Of a DNA stretch of 64,000 nucleotides, positions 1 through 10,100 are shown piece by piece. The position numbers were made by a program, and so were the translations under genes. Position 1 is the first letter of the stretch. Every line of letters begins with the position of its first letter. The notes under the pieces were generated by a model, which saw nothing but the letters and a program-made list of their open reading frames with translations, had not been told where the DNA came from and ran no database searches. Origin of the DNA: Saxidomus purpurata (lineage: Eukaryota; Mollusca; Bivalvia; Venerida; Veneridae); assembly GCA_022818135.1 (NCBI GenBank), contig JAFMSR010000010.1:13262824-13326823 (forward strand), read 5' to 3'.

Positions 1-97
1 AATTGACCCTGCCCAGGGGTCACTTAATTTTACATAGTCTTATATATGAAAAACTTTAAGACAGGTGAGCTATATAGGGCCATGTTGGCCCTGTTGT
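1..97 (+). mobile_element. Family A tandem-core element, 3' end only
   Basis: The last part of a family A element. It holds a fragment of the core monomer (the CCCAGGGGTCACTT segment), then AGGTGAGC, then the hairpin GGGCCATGTTGGCCC and a variant of the usual CTCTTGTT end (CTGTTGT). The rest lies upstream of the window. Orientation in all entries takes the hairpin plus CTCTTGTT as the 3' end. Non-autonomous; no coding capacity is seen. Confidence 0.75.
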
Positions 98-690
98 AAT
101 ATTTCAGTTATGATAACATAGCACAAAAAATTTTAGTTTTCTGCTGTGTAAACAGATCGGTTTCACTTGGTTCGAACCAGGAAATTAAACTAAGATAACA
201 TATAACTTTATTACCACTAGATACCTTAATCTGTTTTTAGCTCATCTGTGTTCATAGAGAGCTATAATGATTGCCTAGTGTCTGGCTGTGCACTCTGCAC
301 AACAATTCTTGTTCAGTCAAAATGTTCTGTTGTCAAAGTTCCATTACTTGTGAAGGACCCAGTTTTCTATGTCCTAACATGATAACATCACATTTTCTAA
401 TGTCTTCCAAATATGTCAGAGCATAAGCTTCTTGTCCCATATGAATATATCCAGTAGTTGTGCAGATTTCAGAATATTGAACCTTTTTGATCGAATCTCG
501 TGGCAAAACTCGTATTCAAAGGGTCTATTAGATGGGCCACCTCCATATGACCTGTGTTGTATATCCATTCCATTATTTGATTACATCCTTATATTTTGAT
601 TTCAATCTTCAAAACTCTTCCACTGACTTGAGTACATGTATTTACTTTATATGTGTTGACTGTTTTCTTAAAGCTGAATTTTAAAATGAC
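98..690. other. AT-rich non-coding stretch
   Basis: No repeat family recognised here and no open frame worth calling. It could be intron or intergenic sequence upstream of the candidate exon at 698. Its 3' edge (ATGACATTCCAG at about 686-697) reads as a possible splice acceptor. Confidence 0.4.
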
Positions 691-697
691 ATTCCAG

Positions 698-786
698 AAC
701 CTTGAACTTCCCCGCTGTTACTGGAAGTTCACCAGCTGGAGCAGCAAATGTTAACATAGATGGAGATTTGGATTCTTCCTGTAACG
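698..786 (+). CDS. Candidate internal exon, unknown protein
   Basis: An 89-bp segment lies between an acceptor-like ATTCCAG and a possible donor G|GTATTA. Only the frame starting at 699 stays open throughout. It reads 29 residues including FPAVTGSSPAGAANV and IDGDLDSSCN, a balanced composition with few Lys/Asn/Ile compared with the AT-rich surroundings. The other two frames are not convincing and one has an early stop. The exon would start in phase 1 and end with one leftover base. No partner exon was found nearby: the next few hundred bases hold a SINE fragment. No family recognised. The donor is weak, so this may be a decayed exon or chance. Confidence 0.35.
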
Positions 787-984
787 GTATTAAAATCATT
801 TAACAAGAGCATTAAAATTCACAAAACAAAGAATGTCAACTAAAACACTTTCTGAATGTAAGTACAGCTAAACTTTCGAAACACTAGTATCCAAAGTCCA
901 TGTCTTAAGAAGCTGACTTGGAATCACTTGCTGTCACTACTGAAAGTTTGAAACCTTGCTGAGGTGCAGGATTCTTTCATGTTA

Positions 985-1045
985 GGCATCCATCCAGCTG
1001 GCTTATGGAAGGTTGTTGGTTCTACCAAGGTGCTGTCCCTTGCCA
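985..1045 (+). mobile_element. tRNA-derived SINE fragment
   Basis: Contains CATCCAGCTGGCTTATGG followed by a B-box-like GGTTGTTGGTTCTACC, a combination seen at the head of common molluscan tRNA-derived SINEs. The 3' part is not recognisable, so this is a truncated, diverged copy. The open frame that runs through it from 964 is therefore not treated as a gene. Confidence 0.5.
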
Positions 1046-1508
1046 TTGTTACTTCATATTGTTTCTTTATAACTTTACCTAACTCTTTAATTGTTATACG
1101 CCCGTTTGAAAAACTGGATGTAGCATGTTTTCACCCTTTATGGGAAGGCGGGGAGAGGGACGACATTGGTGTTCACTCAATAATTTGGTTTTTCTTAAAC
1201 AAAATGTGTATCTCTATAGTATCTAGGACAAAGTTGATAACCAGCTAGTTTGGACTAGTGTATTATCAATTATTATCATTATAATTCTTAAATCAATCAA
1301 ATTTCTGGAATTGAAATTCACACTTTATAACTAGTTATTTTTCTAAGATTTCAACCAAACTTGTACAAAAGATGTATTGCTGTAACTGTAAAATCTAGGT
1401 CAAGATTGATTACCAGCCAGTATGACTAGCATCTCTACCAGTTATGGTCCATAAATAACGTAATTTGAAACAATGGGCATGAATTGCTTTATTCTGGCCC
1501 TACGTTTA
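1046..1508. other. Non-coding, with a short internal duplication
   Basis: AT-rich sequence. The phrase TAGGACAAAGTTGATAACCAGC near 1225 recurs in diverged form (TAGGTCAAGATTGATTACCAGC) near 1396, suggesting an old tandem duplication of about 170 bp. Nothing coding is seen. Confidence 0.4.
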
Positions 1509-2203
1509 TTCAGCTCACTCTGGCCCTTTACATTAGGATCACTCGCAGTCTGGCGTGTGTCCATTAACATTTTCCTTCCAACAACATCTCCTCTGAACTC
1601 TGAAACCACTTGGCCAATGATGATGAAATTTGATAGGAATGTTGCTTGCATGAAACCCTTTCATAATCATTCAAATCTTGTCTTCTGAAACCACAAGGCC
1701 TAGAGCTTAGATATTTAGCATGTGGCATGACCTATTGGACCTATACCAAGATCTTTCAAATTATGATCCCCAGCTCAAAATTGACCCCACCTGGGGGTCA
1801 CTTGTTTTTACATAGGCTTATGTAGGAAAAACTAATACAATTGTCTTCAAAGAAACAGCAAAGCCTAGAGCTGTGGCATAACCTAGTGGACCTCTAACAA
1901 GATCTTTCAGATTATGAACCCCAGGTCAAAATTGACCCCGCCAGGTGGTCACTTGTTTTTATATAGGCATATATAGGCATAAAAATCTTCTCTGACACCA
2001 CAAGGCCTAGAGCTTAGATATATGGCATGTAGCATTGTCTAGTGGACCTCTAACAAGATTGTTCAAAGTATGACCCCCCTTCAAAATTGACCCGCACCAG
2101 GTGGTCACTTGTTTTTATATAGGCATATATAGAAAAATCTTCTCTGACACCACAAGGCTTAGATATTTAGCATGTGGCATTGCCTAGTGGACCTCTACTC
2201 CAG
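1509..2203 (+). mobile_element. Family A tandem-core element, 3'-truncated
   Basis: Starts with TTATTCAGCTCACTCTGGCC, a decayed form of the family 5' end. It runs into about four core monomers recognisable by ACCACAAGGCCTAGAGC, GGCATGTAGCATTGCCTAGTGGACC and TTGACCCC...GGTCACTTGTTTTTA. The 3' hairpin is missing: the copy stops within a monomer near 2203. Non-coding; the open frames across it are accidental. Confidence 0.7.
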
Positions 2204-2749
2204 ACTCAAACAAATATAATACAAGATGTAATGTATGTAATAAATTTTGTATTGTATTTGACAGGTCAGTACACAGTTGAAGTTTCTCTAGGGTACTGAA
2301 CACACTGAAAGATCAAGGAAAACACCCATCCTGAAAAAATACATCCATGCGTTCTGATAGTCCTTGATGACTGGGACAACTTTGATGGAGTTATTTGTTG
2401 CAGAGATTAGTGGAAGGTGTGCATATTATTTGCATGTTTTCAGTAGTTAATTCAGTGTGACATGTTTGGGTCGAATGAGGTATGACCAGTACACACATGT
2501 ATGAATCAGAATTTGGTGTCCAACCTGTACAAAGTGTTTCTATGACATGTTTTGGCACAGATGTACAAGTATGTATGCTTAAAAGTGTACAATGTTGTTG
2601 CCATTCAGGCATGTGCAACAACATTGTTACTGATTTCCCTATTGTTCCTACAGATGTCAAAGACTTATAAATGGAGTATGAAGAGTTGACTGTACCTTTA
2701 CTTCTGTCGTAACAAAATCTTCAACCTATCGCTAAGTAATTGGCTGAAT
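2204..2749. other. Non-coding, contains an 11-bp-stem hairpin
   Basis: No repeat family recognised. At 2591-2625 AATGTTGTTGC pairs with GCAACAACATT across a 13-base loop. An acceptor-like tract (CCTATTGTTCCTACAG) ends at 2653, but no credible exon follows. Confidence 0.4.
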
Positions 2750-3370
2750 TTTGCAAAAAGTTTTCTTGCACATTTCTTTTTAGTTACCATAATTATCAGA
2801 GGGTTATTATTTTGGTGGAGGGATATTGTTTTGGTGTTGTCTGTCCGTATGTCCGCTCTTACAAATAGGTACTTGTGTGGCTGAACTGTCCATAGCAAAC
2901 AATACATAACTCCATTCATTCCGTAGAATAATTGGCTGTTATGTGGCTAAAAGTTTCTGTTATGTGGCTAAAATTAGACACATGAAACACTTTTAATACA
3001 TTTAATACGCAACATAGCCACTTAATTAAGTACCATTTAGTTAGAAATATGTCCCTCCATCCAGACATGCTTACATTTGGATACTTAGATGGCTACAGGA
3101 ACAATAGGTAACAGTAAATACTCTATGATGTCATCCATTCTGTAAGCTCTTCGGTGGCTATGTTTTTTCTTATGTGGCTAAAATAACAATGGAGAGAACA
3201 ATAGAGTAGCCACATAAGTATCCATATGTAAGATCCATCCAGAGTCATAACTCAAGAACAAATGGATAGAATTTCTTGAAACTTAAAATAAGTGTACCCC
3301 AGCGCACACGCATCTTTCGTCAAGATCGGATTAGTATGTCCACAGTTATTGCCCTTTAACTGGTTACGAT
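2750..3370 (-). repeat. Diverged dispersed repeat with TTATGTGGCTAAAA motifs
   Basis: TTATGTGGCTAAAA and its complement occur repeatedly at about 2938-3220, together with CAGGAACAATAGGTAACAGTAAATA and ATGATGTCATCCATTC. The same phrases occur in opposite orientation at 28005-28110 and 39296-39420, so this is one end of a dispersed repeat present three times here. Traces of TGTCCGT...GTCCGC primer-like sequence flank it, as in other bivalve tandem-core repeats. No coding capacity. Confidence 0.55.
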
Positions 3371-4350
3371 TTTCTCTTATATTCAATATAAAAACATTAA
3401 AATTCTATTTCTCTGAAATAAGTTATCATCATTAAATTGTAATTGACTCGAATAATTAAATGATCACTCTCTCTAATATCCAACTCCTACACTTCCTGAT
3501 TTTTATAGAAATGGGGCCCCTTAAGGGGGTGTAGTGCTTTTCTAAAATACTCTATTATAAAGTAAGATTTTTTTTCTGAAACTAAAAAGTACTGATTTAA
3601 TAAATCTGATCAGAGTCAAGTTCTGTATCACTGTGAGGTGTTGAAAAAATAATAACCCCTCAGAGATGAGGCCCCAGTGGGTTAGAGAAATGTTTAAAAT
3701 GCTTGAAAGACTTCTGAAAAGGCTTGTCAGAATATTATTTTGTTTGGCACAAATCAACATTATATTCTCTAACAACAATAAAGTCTGAAAGTAGTAGTAA
3801 TTTAATTACAACAATTAAGTTCTTTATAACTGTAACTTGAAGAAATAAAATATCACCTCAGAGGTGAGGCCCAAGTGGGGTGATGAAATTTTAAGAATGC
3901 TTATTTACTGAAACACACCAACCAATACACTTTCCAGTTGTTCTGTTTCAGCTATTTGCTTAATTTGGTCAGGGGATATAAATTCACTGAATTTGCTTGT
4001 TTCATTATATTTTTACAATTTATTCTTCCTCACCAGCTTATTGTCCTATCATGTAGATACAAGGACAGTCTAGTGGGAACTATCTTATATATACAATTAA
4101 ATTACCACAAGTTTTACTTTCAGAAAAAGAGCAAGTTCTAATACACGTACTATACATGTTGTTTGCATTTTAACCTGTTCACATGACATGTCTTAAACAC
4201 ATGTCATCAAAACACTGGTGCTAGAACAATTGTATAAACCTCCTAAAGATAAACAAAAGCTTTACAAATATAGCAACTGGTTCCAGCATCTACACAGTTC
4301 ATCCATTTTAATGAATGTAGGACATTAGCCCATAATTAATTACCTATCTG
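3371..4350. other. AT-rich stretch with a two-unit tandem duplication
   Basis: A phrase near 3657 (CCCTCAGAGATGAGGCCCC, then AGTGGGTT) recurs about 198 bp later near 3855 (CACCTCAGAGGTGAGGCCC, then AAGTGGGG). Each is followed by similar A/T sequence ending in AATGCTT. This gives two units of a roughly 200-bp repeat. The rest is unannotated low-complexity sequence. Open frames here look accidental. Confidence 0.4.
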
Positions 4351-4758
4351 AAAGTGACATTATGCGCTTTTTTTTTAAGTAACAATCCAGCTGAAAATGG
4401 TGTGTGTACAAACGCATAGAGGAAATAATAGCTTTTAACCCAATACACCAAACTCTTCCCGCTACCAGTATGAAAAAATAACTTCCCAATATTGATTTTC
4501 TTATTTGACTGGGAGAGTCGATTTAAGAAAACAACAACTGCATGCAGGAGTTGCTTCCCTTCCACTGCTGAAATCTCTACCAACATCAACAACGACACAA
4601 TCATCAGTCCGATTTTTTTATATCTAAAGCACCAATTTCAAATACTAATGCGGCATAATCATTAATTTAACGCATTTGAATGCACAGCAACCAAAAATTG
4701 CATTTATAAAATCGTCACCAAAAAAACACTGTGCAGTAAGATGCGCATAATGTCACTT
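4351..4758 (+). mobile_element. Family B MITE, copy 1
   Basis: A 408-bp element with terminal inverted repeats: AAAGTGACATTATGCGC at the left and GCGCATAATGTCACTT at the right. The interior matches the copies at 7711 and 54408 (AATCCAGCTGAAAA, GGTGTGTGTACAAA, ACTGCATGCAGGAGT). No transposase is present. No clear target duplication is visible, probably because of decay. Confidence 0.8.
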
Positions 4759-5655
4759 GAAAATTTATTGCTGTCTTGTGTATGATAAAATTTCCATTAC
4801 AGCACTCTATGGCCATTGTCGAAGCTTTAGGCCATCTGTATTGGGCATACCCCTAGATAAAAAATGTACGGGGACTATGAAGCGGTCACGTGCATATTGG
4901 TCTGTCATTTGGTGGGTCGCTCCTTTTTAGTTTTGAGAGCATAACATTCCGACAAACAGTTGCTTACTGTGATCAATCAATGTGTCGTACACAAAACCGA
5001 TTTTCCCTATGTTGATGGTCAATGTCGCACTTAGAAGTCAAAGCTAGGTCTGACAAATAGATTTGTTTCAACAACATAACTTCTAATGTCAAACAATAAC
5101 ACTTAATTGCTTTCCATGGTCAGATAATAAGCCATGCACAAGACACATTTCCGTAGGTCAAAGGTCAAGCTCACATCGAATGATGTCAAAGGTCAAATTC
5201 TGCAAATCTTATTCCAGAGCATTACTCCAGAAGAATTTGACAGATTGTCATATAGTTACAAATTGCTTTCCATCACTATACGATGTGCCACACACAAGAG
5301 TAATGTCGAATATTTAAAATTTATTTTTCAAAAAGATCTGCAAATATTTTTGTTATTTAATCTTTCCTGTATCAGAGTGGTATCTCGGGATATTAACTAT
5401 ATCAGTGATAGATCTGGTCACATTTAGGAAACCTTTATACTTAGACGTCATACATGTATGTATTCTAATAATCACAGATATATTGTAGATATCAGTTTGA
5501 AACAGTTCAAAATGTTTGTAACTGAATAATAAACAAATCTATATATTATACATCAATTTGTACATAAATGTTTCAAGTTTCATCATATTACGGAGTTTCA
5601 GGCCTGCATATACTGTATGAAGCATTAATTTTGTTGTTTTCAGGGACAGTTCTAA
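4759..5655. other. Non-coding, remnants of GGTCAAAGGTCAA-type repeat
   Basis: Around 5030-5300 there are spaced repeats of AGGTCAAAGGTCAA, TTTCCAT and CTTCTAATGTCAAA. This resembles an eroded tandem-core repeat. The 97-codon open frame at 5134 lies in it and shows no protein-like features. Confidence 0.35.
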
Positions 5656-5669
5656 CCAAATGGCCTTAG

Positions 5670-6008
5670 GAATGTGTTCTTGAATTGATTGAGCTACATG
5701 TTCAGCATGAATTAATGTTTGCTACACTGATGGAGTACAAAAATGAAGCACGTAAGAGCTGCGTTCTGATGCATTTAACATTACTGCAGAAAAAGCTGAA
5801 CAGCAGTCACTGTGGAAAAACTTTACAAGAATTTACCTCAACACAATTGACCATAATTATAATAAGAATGGAAATTTCTTCAAAGAGGCTTAATTATGTG
5901 TACAGACCAAAATTAATGAAACCAGTTTTCATCGGCTACGCTGGCTGTAGCAATAATTTGAATTCTACTGTAACCCCTGCATCTTTCAGTTCCTCAGAAG
6001 TCTCTTGA
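5670..6008 (+). CDS. Candidate exon or ORF, unknown, helix-rich N-terminal part
   Basis: An open frame from 5670 reads ECVLELIELHVQHELMF then LMEYKNEARKSC and LLQKKL, which looks like an amphipathic helix. It then loses protein-like character after about codon 60 and stops at 6006-6008. It follows the acceptor-like TTGTTGTTTTCAG ending near 5643 and a second possible acceptor CCTTAG at 5669. No start codon with good context and no clear donor were found. Either a fragment of a real or retired exon, or chance. Product unknown. Confidence 0.22.
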   Translation, partial: ECVLELIELHVQHELMFATLMEYKNEARKSCVLMHLTLLQKKLNSSHCGKTLQEFTSTQLTIIIIRMEISSKRLNYVYRPKLMKPVFIGYAGCSNNLNSTVTPASFSSSEVS

Positions 6009-6884
6009 AAGGAAGATGCAGGTGAATAAGTACGGACGAGAGTGATGAAGAAAATGAAAACAAAGAAGAATGTTGTTGTTGTAGCATTCTTGAGAGAAAT
6101 GAAGAGTGTCATGGTTAGAGAATAAGAAATGTTATTCAACTGTAACAAACAATATAATGAAAAATGAAGAAGAATGAAAAATGAGGAAAAGAAATAAGTT
6201 ATTACTGAACTTATCAAACACATATCTACAGGGGGTCAACAAAAATCGGTCTGTTTCTGTTTTTATAAGCTAAATTGGAGACAAAGTGAAGAGGGAAACT
6301 TAAAAAAAAGATTTGCATTATGCACAAGATAGAAAGTTTATAATAGTGCATATCATTTTTACAAAACCATAATCTTACCAATTGAACTAAAATTACTGTA
6401 TTTAAATTTGTACAATGTATTTGACAATGTATTAATACACCAATATATGTTCAGCATCTGGTTATGATAAATGAGGCTGTATTAATACTACTGCTACTTA
6501 CTGAAAACATTTCAAGACCTATACACTACAGTACTGTAAACAAACTTAAAGTTGCAATAAGACGTTTGAAAATGAAAAATTGATTGTGGCAGTATCAGAT
6601 TGAAATGGTATTTTGAACAACTTCGGGATAATAAGATATTGCAGGAATCTTTAATTTGAATAGCTAGTTTGTGATTAAATAAAAACTGGGACTTTCTGTA
6701 GGATTGTTTTAAATCTGCTGCAGGAAGTACAAAATTTACATTAATGCTGTTCATACTAATAGGGCTACAAATCTTTAGTATTGCATAGCCGCAGCATTAT
6801 GTTTGAAGCACCATGATATATTTTACAATCAACATCTACTCCAGCAGAAACAATCCCCATAACAGTTGTTGACAGATTATGCCC
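6009..6884. other. AT-rich non-coding stretch
   Basis: Runs of GAAGAA/AAATGAAGAAGAATG at 6040-6200 are low-complexity and explain the minus-strand open frame there. A short hairpin (CCTGCATCTTTC with GAAAGGAAGATGCAGG) spans 5976-6022. Nothing else recognised. Confidence 0.4.
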
Positions 6885-7305
6885 CTTTTTATACCCCAGA
6901 AACCAAGTTTATTTTTTCTTGTACGGAGCATAACTTGAAAACTACTGGTTGGAACTCGTTACAACTTCATACAATGGTCAAGTACATTGAGAGAAAGTGC
7001 AGTGTACAAGAAACATAACATTATCTTGGGTAATTACAGAGTTTTTGCCCTTTGTTACTTTTCCTTAGCATAACTTGAAAACATTTGGTTGAAATTCAAT
7101 AAAACTTCATAGAGTGGTTAAGTACAATGACAGGAAGTGCACTGTACAAAAATCATAACTCTTTATCTTGACAAATTACAGAGTTATTGCCATGAACAAT
7201 ATCTCTATTTTAGTTTTTTTGCAAGGTATTCTGTTACTTACTTCCTCAGTTGATAAAGCAGTCTTTCAGGGGTTTTCATCACATCAAGTGTTGGGTGTAG
7301 TTAAC
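6885..7305 (+). mobile_element. Family P (pearl/BIV160-like) element, short copy
   Basis: Begins with TTTTATACCCC and carries about two diverged core monomers (GAGCATAACTTGAAAACTACTGG, CTTCATACAATGGTCAAGTAC, GTGCAGTGTACAAGAA, ATTACAGAGTTATTGCC). It ends with the same right-hand sequence as the copy at 10393 (AACAATATCTCT, GCAAGGTATT), then the hairpin ATCACATCAAGTGTT. Non-coding and non-autonomous. The core is shorter than in the 10393 copy (two against about six and a half monomers). Confidence 0.75.
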
Positions 7306-7490
7306 TTAATATTTTTGCATAAAGTTCTACAACATGCTAGAGAACATATTAACTCTGTGAAGGTTTTAGTCTGAATTATTGCCCTTTTTCAACTCTGTGT
7401 AAAATCTTCTTATTAACTTGACCTTTTGAGATACTGCATCATGACCCCCATCTGTAGCCAAGAGAATGTAACTTTGTCAAGGATTATCAT

Positions 7491-8412
7491 TAGCTCACCT
7501 GGCACAAAGTGCTAGAGTGAGCTATTGGGGTGGCATTCCGTCTGACATATGTCGTACGCTTGCTTTCATTTTCCTTCAAAAGAAAGAACCACTTGGCCAA
7601 TGATGATATACATTGGGAGGGATGTTGCTCTTTCATAGTTGTTCAAATAATTCCATTCCTTGCAGAAAGGAAAACCTTCAATAATCTTGTTCTCAAGAAC
7701 AGGAAGGCTTAAAGTGGAATTATGCACATTTTTTCAAGTAAAAATCCAGCTGAAATAGGTGTGTGTACAAAGGGTAGAGGAAATAATAGTGTTTAACCCA
7801 ATACAACAAACTCTTCCTGCTACCAGTACGAAATAATAACTTTCCAAATATTACTTTTTCTATTTTGACCGGGAGAGTCAATTAAAGAAATAAACAACTG
7901 CATGCAGGAGTAGCTTCCAACACAAAAAATACAAGGGAGATCACTGCCAAGAAAGGAATTATTATTTTATTAGTCCAATTTTTTTATTTCTAAGGCACCA
8001 ACTTCAAATATCAATCCGGCAGTATCATTAATTTAACACATTTAAATGCACAGCAACCGAAAATTGCTTTTATAAAACTGTCGCCAAAAATACACGTTGT
8101 GCATCAAAATGTGTATAATGTCACTTTAAGGCTTAGATATTTGGCATGTGGCATTACCTAGTGTACCCCTATCCAGATTGTTCAAATCTTGATTATACAC
8201 GGGTTTATATAGGAAAAACTTTAAAAATCTCTGAAACCACAAGGCCTAGAGCTTGGAAATTTGGCATGTATCATTGCCTAGTGGACTTTTACCAAGAATG
8301 CTCAATTTATGTCTCCAAGGTTAAAATTGACTGTTTCTGCTATTGGTGACCTTGAATCATAGCCAATGGTAGCCAGGTGAGAGATAGTGGGCCATCTGGC
8401 CCTCTTGTTTTT
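7491..8412 (+). mobile_element. Family A element, both ends present, MITE nested inside
   Basis: The 5' end is TTAGCTCACCTGGCAC, a 32-nt hairpin (AGCTCAC/GTGAGCT). The 3' end is AGGTGAGAG, hairpin GGGCCATCTGGCCC, then TCTTGTTTTT. Between lie diverged core monomers. The core is interrupted at 7711-8127 by a family B MITE, and AAGGCTT is found on both sides of it. Removing that insert restores the monomer phrase GGCTTAGATATTTGGCATG. Confidence 0.8.
7711..8127 (+). mobile_element. Family B MITE, copy 2, nested in family A
   Basis: About 417 bp with terminal inverted repeats (AAAGTGGAATTATGCACATTTT against AAAATGTGTATAATGTCACTTT). The direct repeat AAGGCTT(A) flanks it at 7704-7711 and 8128-8135, reading as a 7-8 bp target-site duplication as expected for a hAT-type cut-and-paste element. 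No transposase. Confidence 0.85.
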
Positions 8413-8739
8413 AAATAAATGCTCTTGATTGAATCTTGTATTTGTCAACTTACTGATTTAACCATTTCAGATATTACTTTGAAAGTTGGAACACTTGTGT
8501 ACTATCATGACACTCGCCTGTAACAAAAAAAATAAAATTATTGTGCTTGGCTTGCCATGTAAAGTCTTCTTTTATACACAAAATGATATCATTAACCACT
8601 CAAAGTGTTAATATAAACTTTGCAGTAGTGTTTAGGGGTACATTTGTATCAAACAATTGAATTAGATAACTCGTTACTTAATATCTTGTTACTTATGGCT
8701 CTTGTTTAAGCTTTGAAAATGCACAGATTGTTTTGCCTT

Positions 8740-10100
8740 TTTAGCTCACCTTGCTCAAAGTGCCAGGATTATCCAGCTATTGTGGCCACTTACCGTCTGT
8801 TCATCAAGCATTTCCTTCAAACCCCAAGGCAAATGTTGATGAAACTTGGCAGGGATGTTCCTTGCTTGTTTGGAATGTAGCATTTCCTAGTGGACCTCTA
8901 CTCAGATTATTCAAATCATGACCCTCGAGTCAAACTTGAGACTAGTTATAGGCTTATTACTATAAGAACAAGAGCTGTCTCATGACAGCACGCTCGACTA
9001 TTCGAAAGCTTGTCGGTAAAATGGGTTTTTTATCTAAGAACAGGTGTATTGTGTAATTGTCTATAAGAATTAAGGTCAAAGATATGAAACTTGTTCAAAG
9101 ACCTTTGTAAATGAACATTACTTGCAAAGCCTTACTCTGGATTATGTAAGCCAACTGGGGGAGGAGGGGGGGGGGGGAGATAATTTCAAAGAAATACATC
9201 ACCTTGTATATCTGATCATGAATAACTTTGTAACGTTTCAAAATTGATATGTATAAAATTAAAAAAGCATGACCGCTGCATGCTGCATAATTATTCTATG
9301 ACATTTCAAAAGTAAGCCATTTCGAGTATTTCTAATAATAGTCTGGTAAAAACTGTGACAAAATTCTAAGTTAAAAAGGGACATAAATATGTCAAGAATC
9401 AAAAACATTGGTGAAGATGTTGATAGTAAACATACGTCTTAAGTTTCAAGTCAATACGTTTGATAGTATTCAAGATATTTTACTTTATAAAAATCTTTAA
9501 CTAAAAATTCTAAGTTAAAAAGGGGCATAAATCTAACAAAAATCAAAACAGACTTATGGGGATTGTTTCCTCAGGTGAAGATGTTGATGGTGGACACATA
9601 ATTTGAGTTTCAAGTCAATGCCTTTGAAAATATTCAAGATATTTGACTTTATAAAAAACTTTAACCAACACAGACGCCGACGATGGGGTGAGTGCAGTAG
9701 CCTCCTTATTCTTCGAATAGTCAAGCTAAAAAATTGTGGCCTGGAGCTTAGACATTTGGCATGTAGCATTGGCTAGTAGACCTCGACCAAGAATGTTCAA
9801 ATTGTAACACCTTGATCGTAATTGACCCTGCTTGGGGGCTTTTGATTTTTACATAGACTTGATATAGGATAAACTTCCAAAGTCTTCTTCTCTGAAACCA
9901 CAAGGCCTACAGCTTAGATATTAACATATAGCATGGCCTAGTGGAACTCTACCAAGGTTTTTAAAATCGTGAGACTGGGGTGGGCGAGAGGGTATTGGGA
10001 TGGAGTGCCACGTGAATGCACATAGGCACTAGTGGACCTTAGCTTGTATTACAGCCAATGGTAGCCAGGTGAGCAATACAGGGCCATCTTGTCCCTCTTG
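8740..10100 (+). mobile_element. Family A element split by a family C insertion
   Basis: Starts at TTTTTAGCTCACCTTGCTC and resumes after the insert with GTGGCCTGGAGCTTAGACATTTGG. Its 3' end is AGGTGAGCAATACAGGGCCATCTTGTCCCTCTTGT at 10066-10100. The insert occupies about 8967-9730. The 3' end directly abuts the truncated LINE at 10101. Confidence 0.75.
8967..9730 (-). mobile_element. Family C tandem-core element, nested
   Basis: On the plus strand it opens AACAAGAG then the hairpin GCTGTCTCATGACAGC, followed by GCTCGACTATTCGAA. It closes TTCGAATAGTCAAGCTAAAA. These give an inverted pair of about 15 bp just inside the ends. The core has two to three monomers with TTCTAAGTTAAAAAGGGGCATAAAT and GGTGAAGATGTTGATGGT. 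A G-run (about 9158-9178) lies near the hairpin end. Its closest relative here is 33951-35850. Confidence 0.8.

Noticed and set aside
9158..9180. G-quadruplex regulatory site
   Set aside because: The G-run is a variable tract of the family C element (shorter at about 34153), not an independent site.
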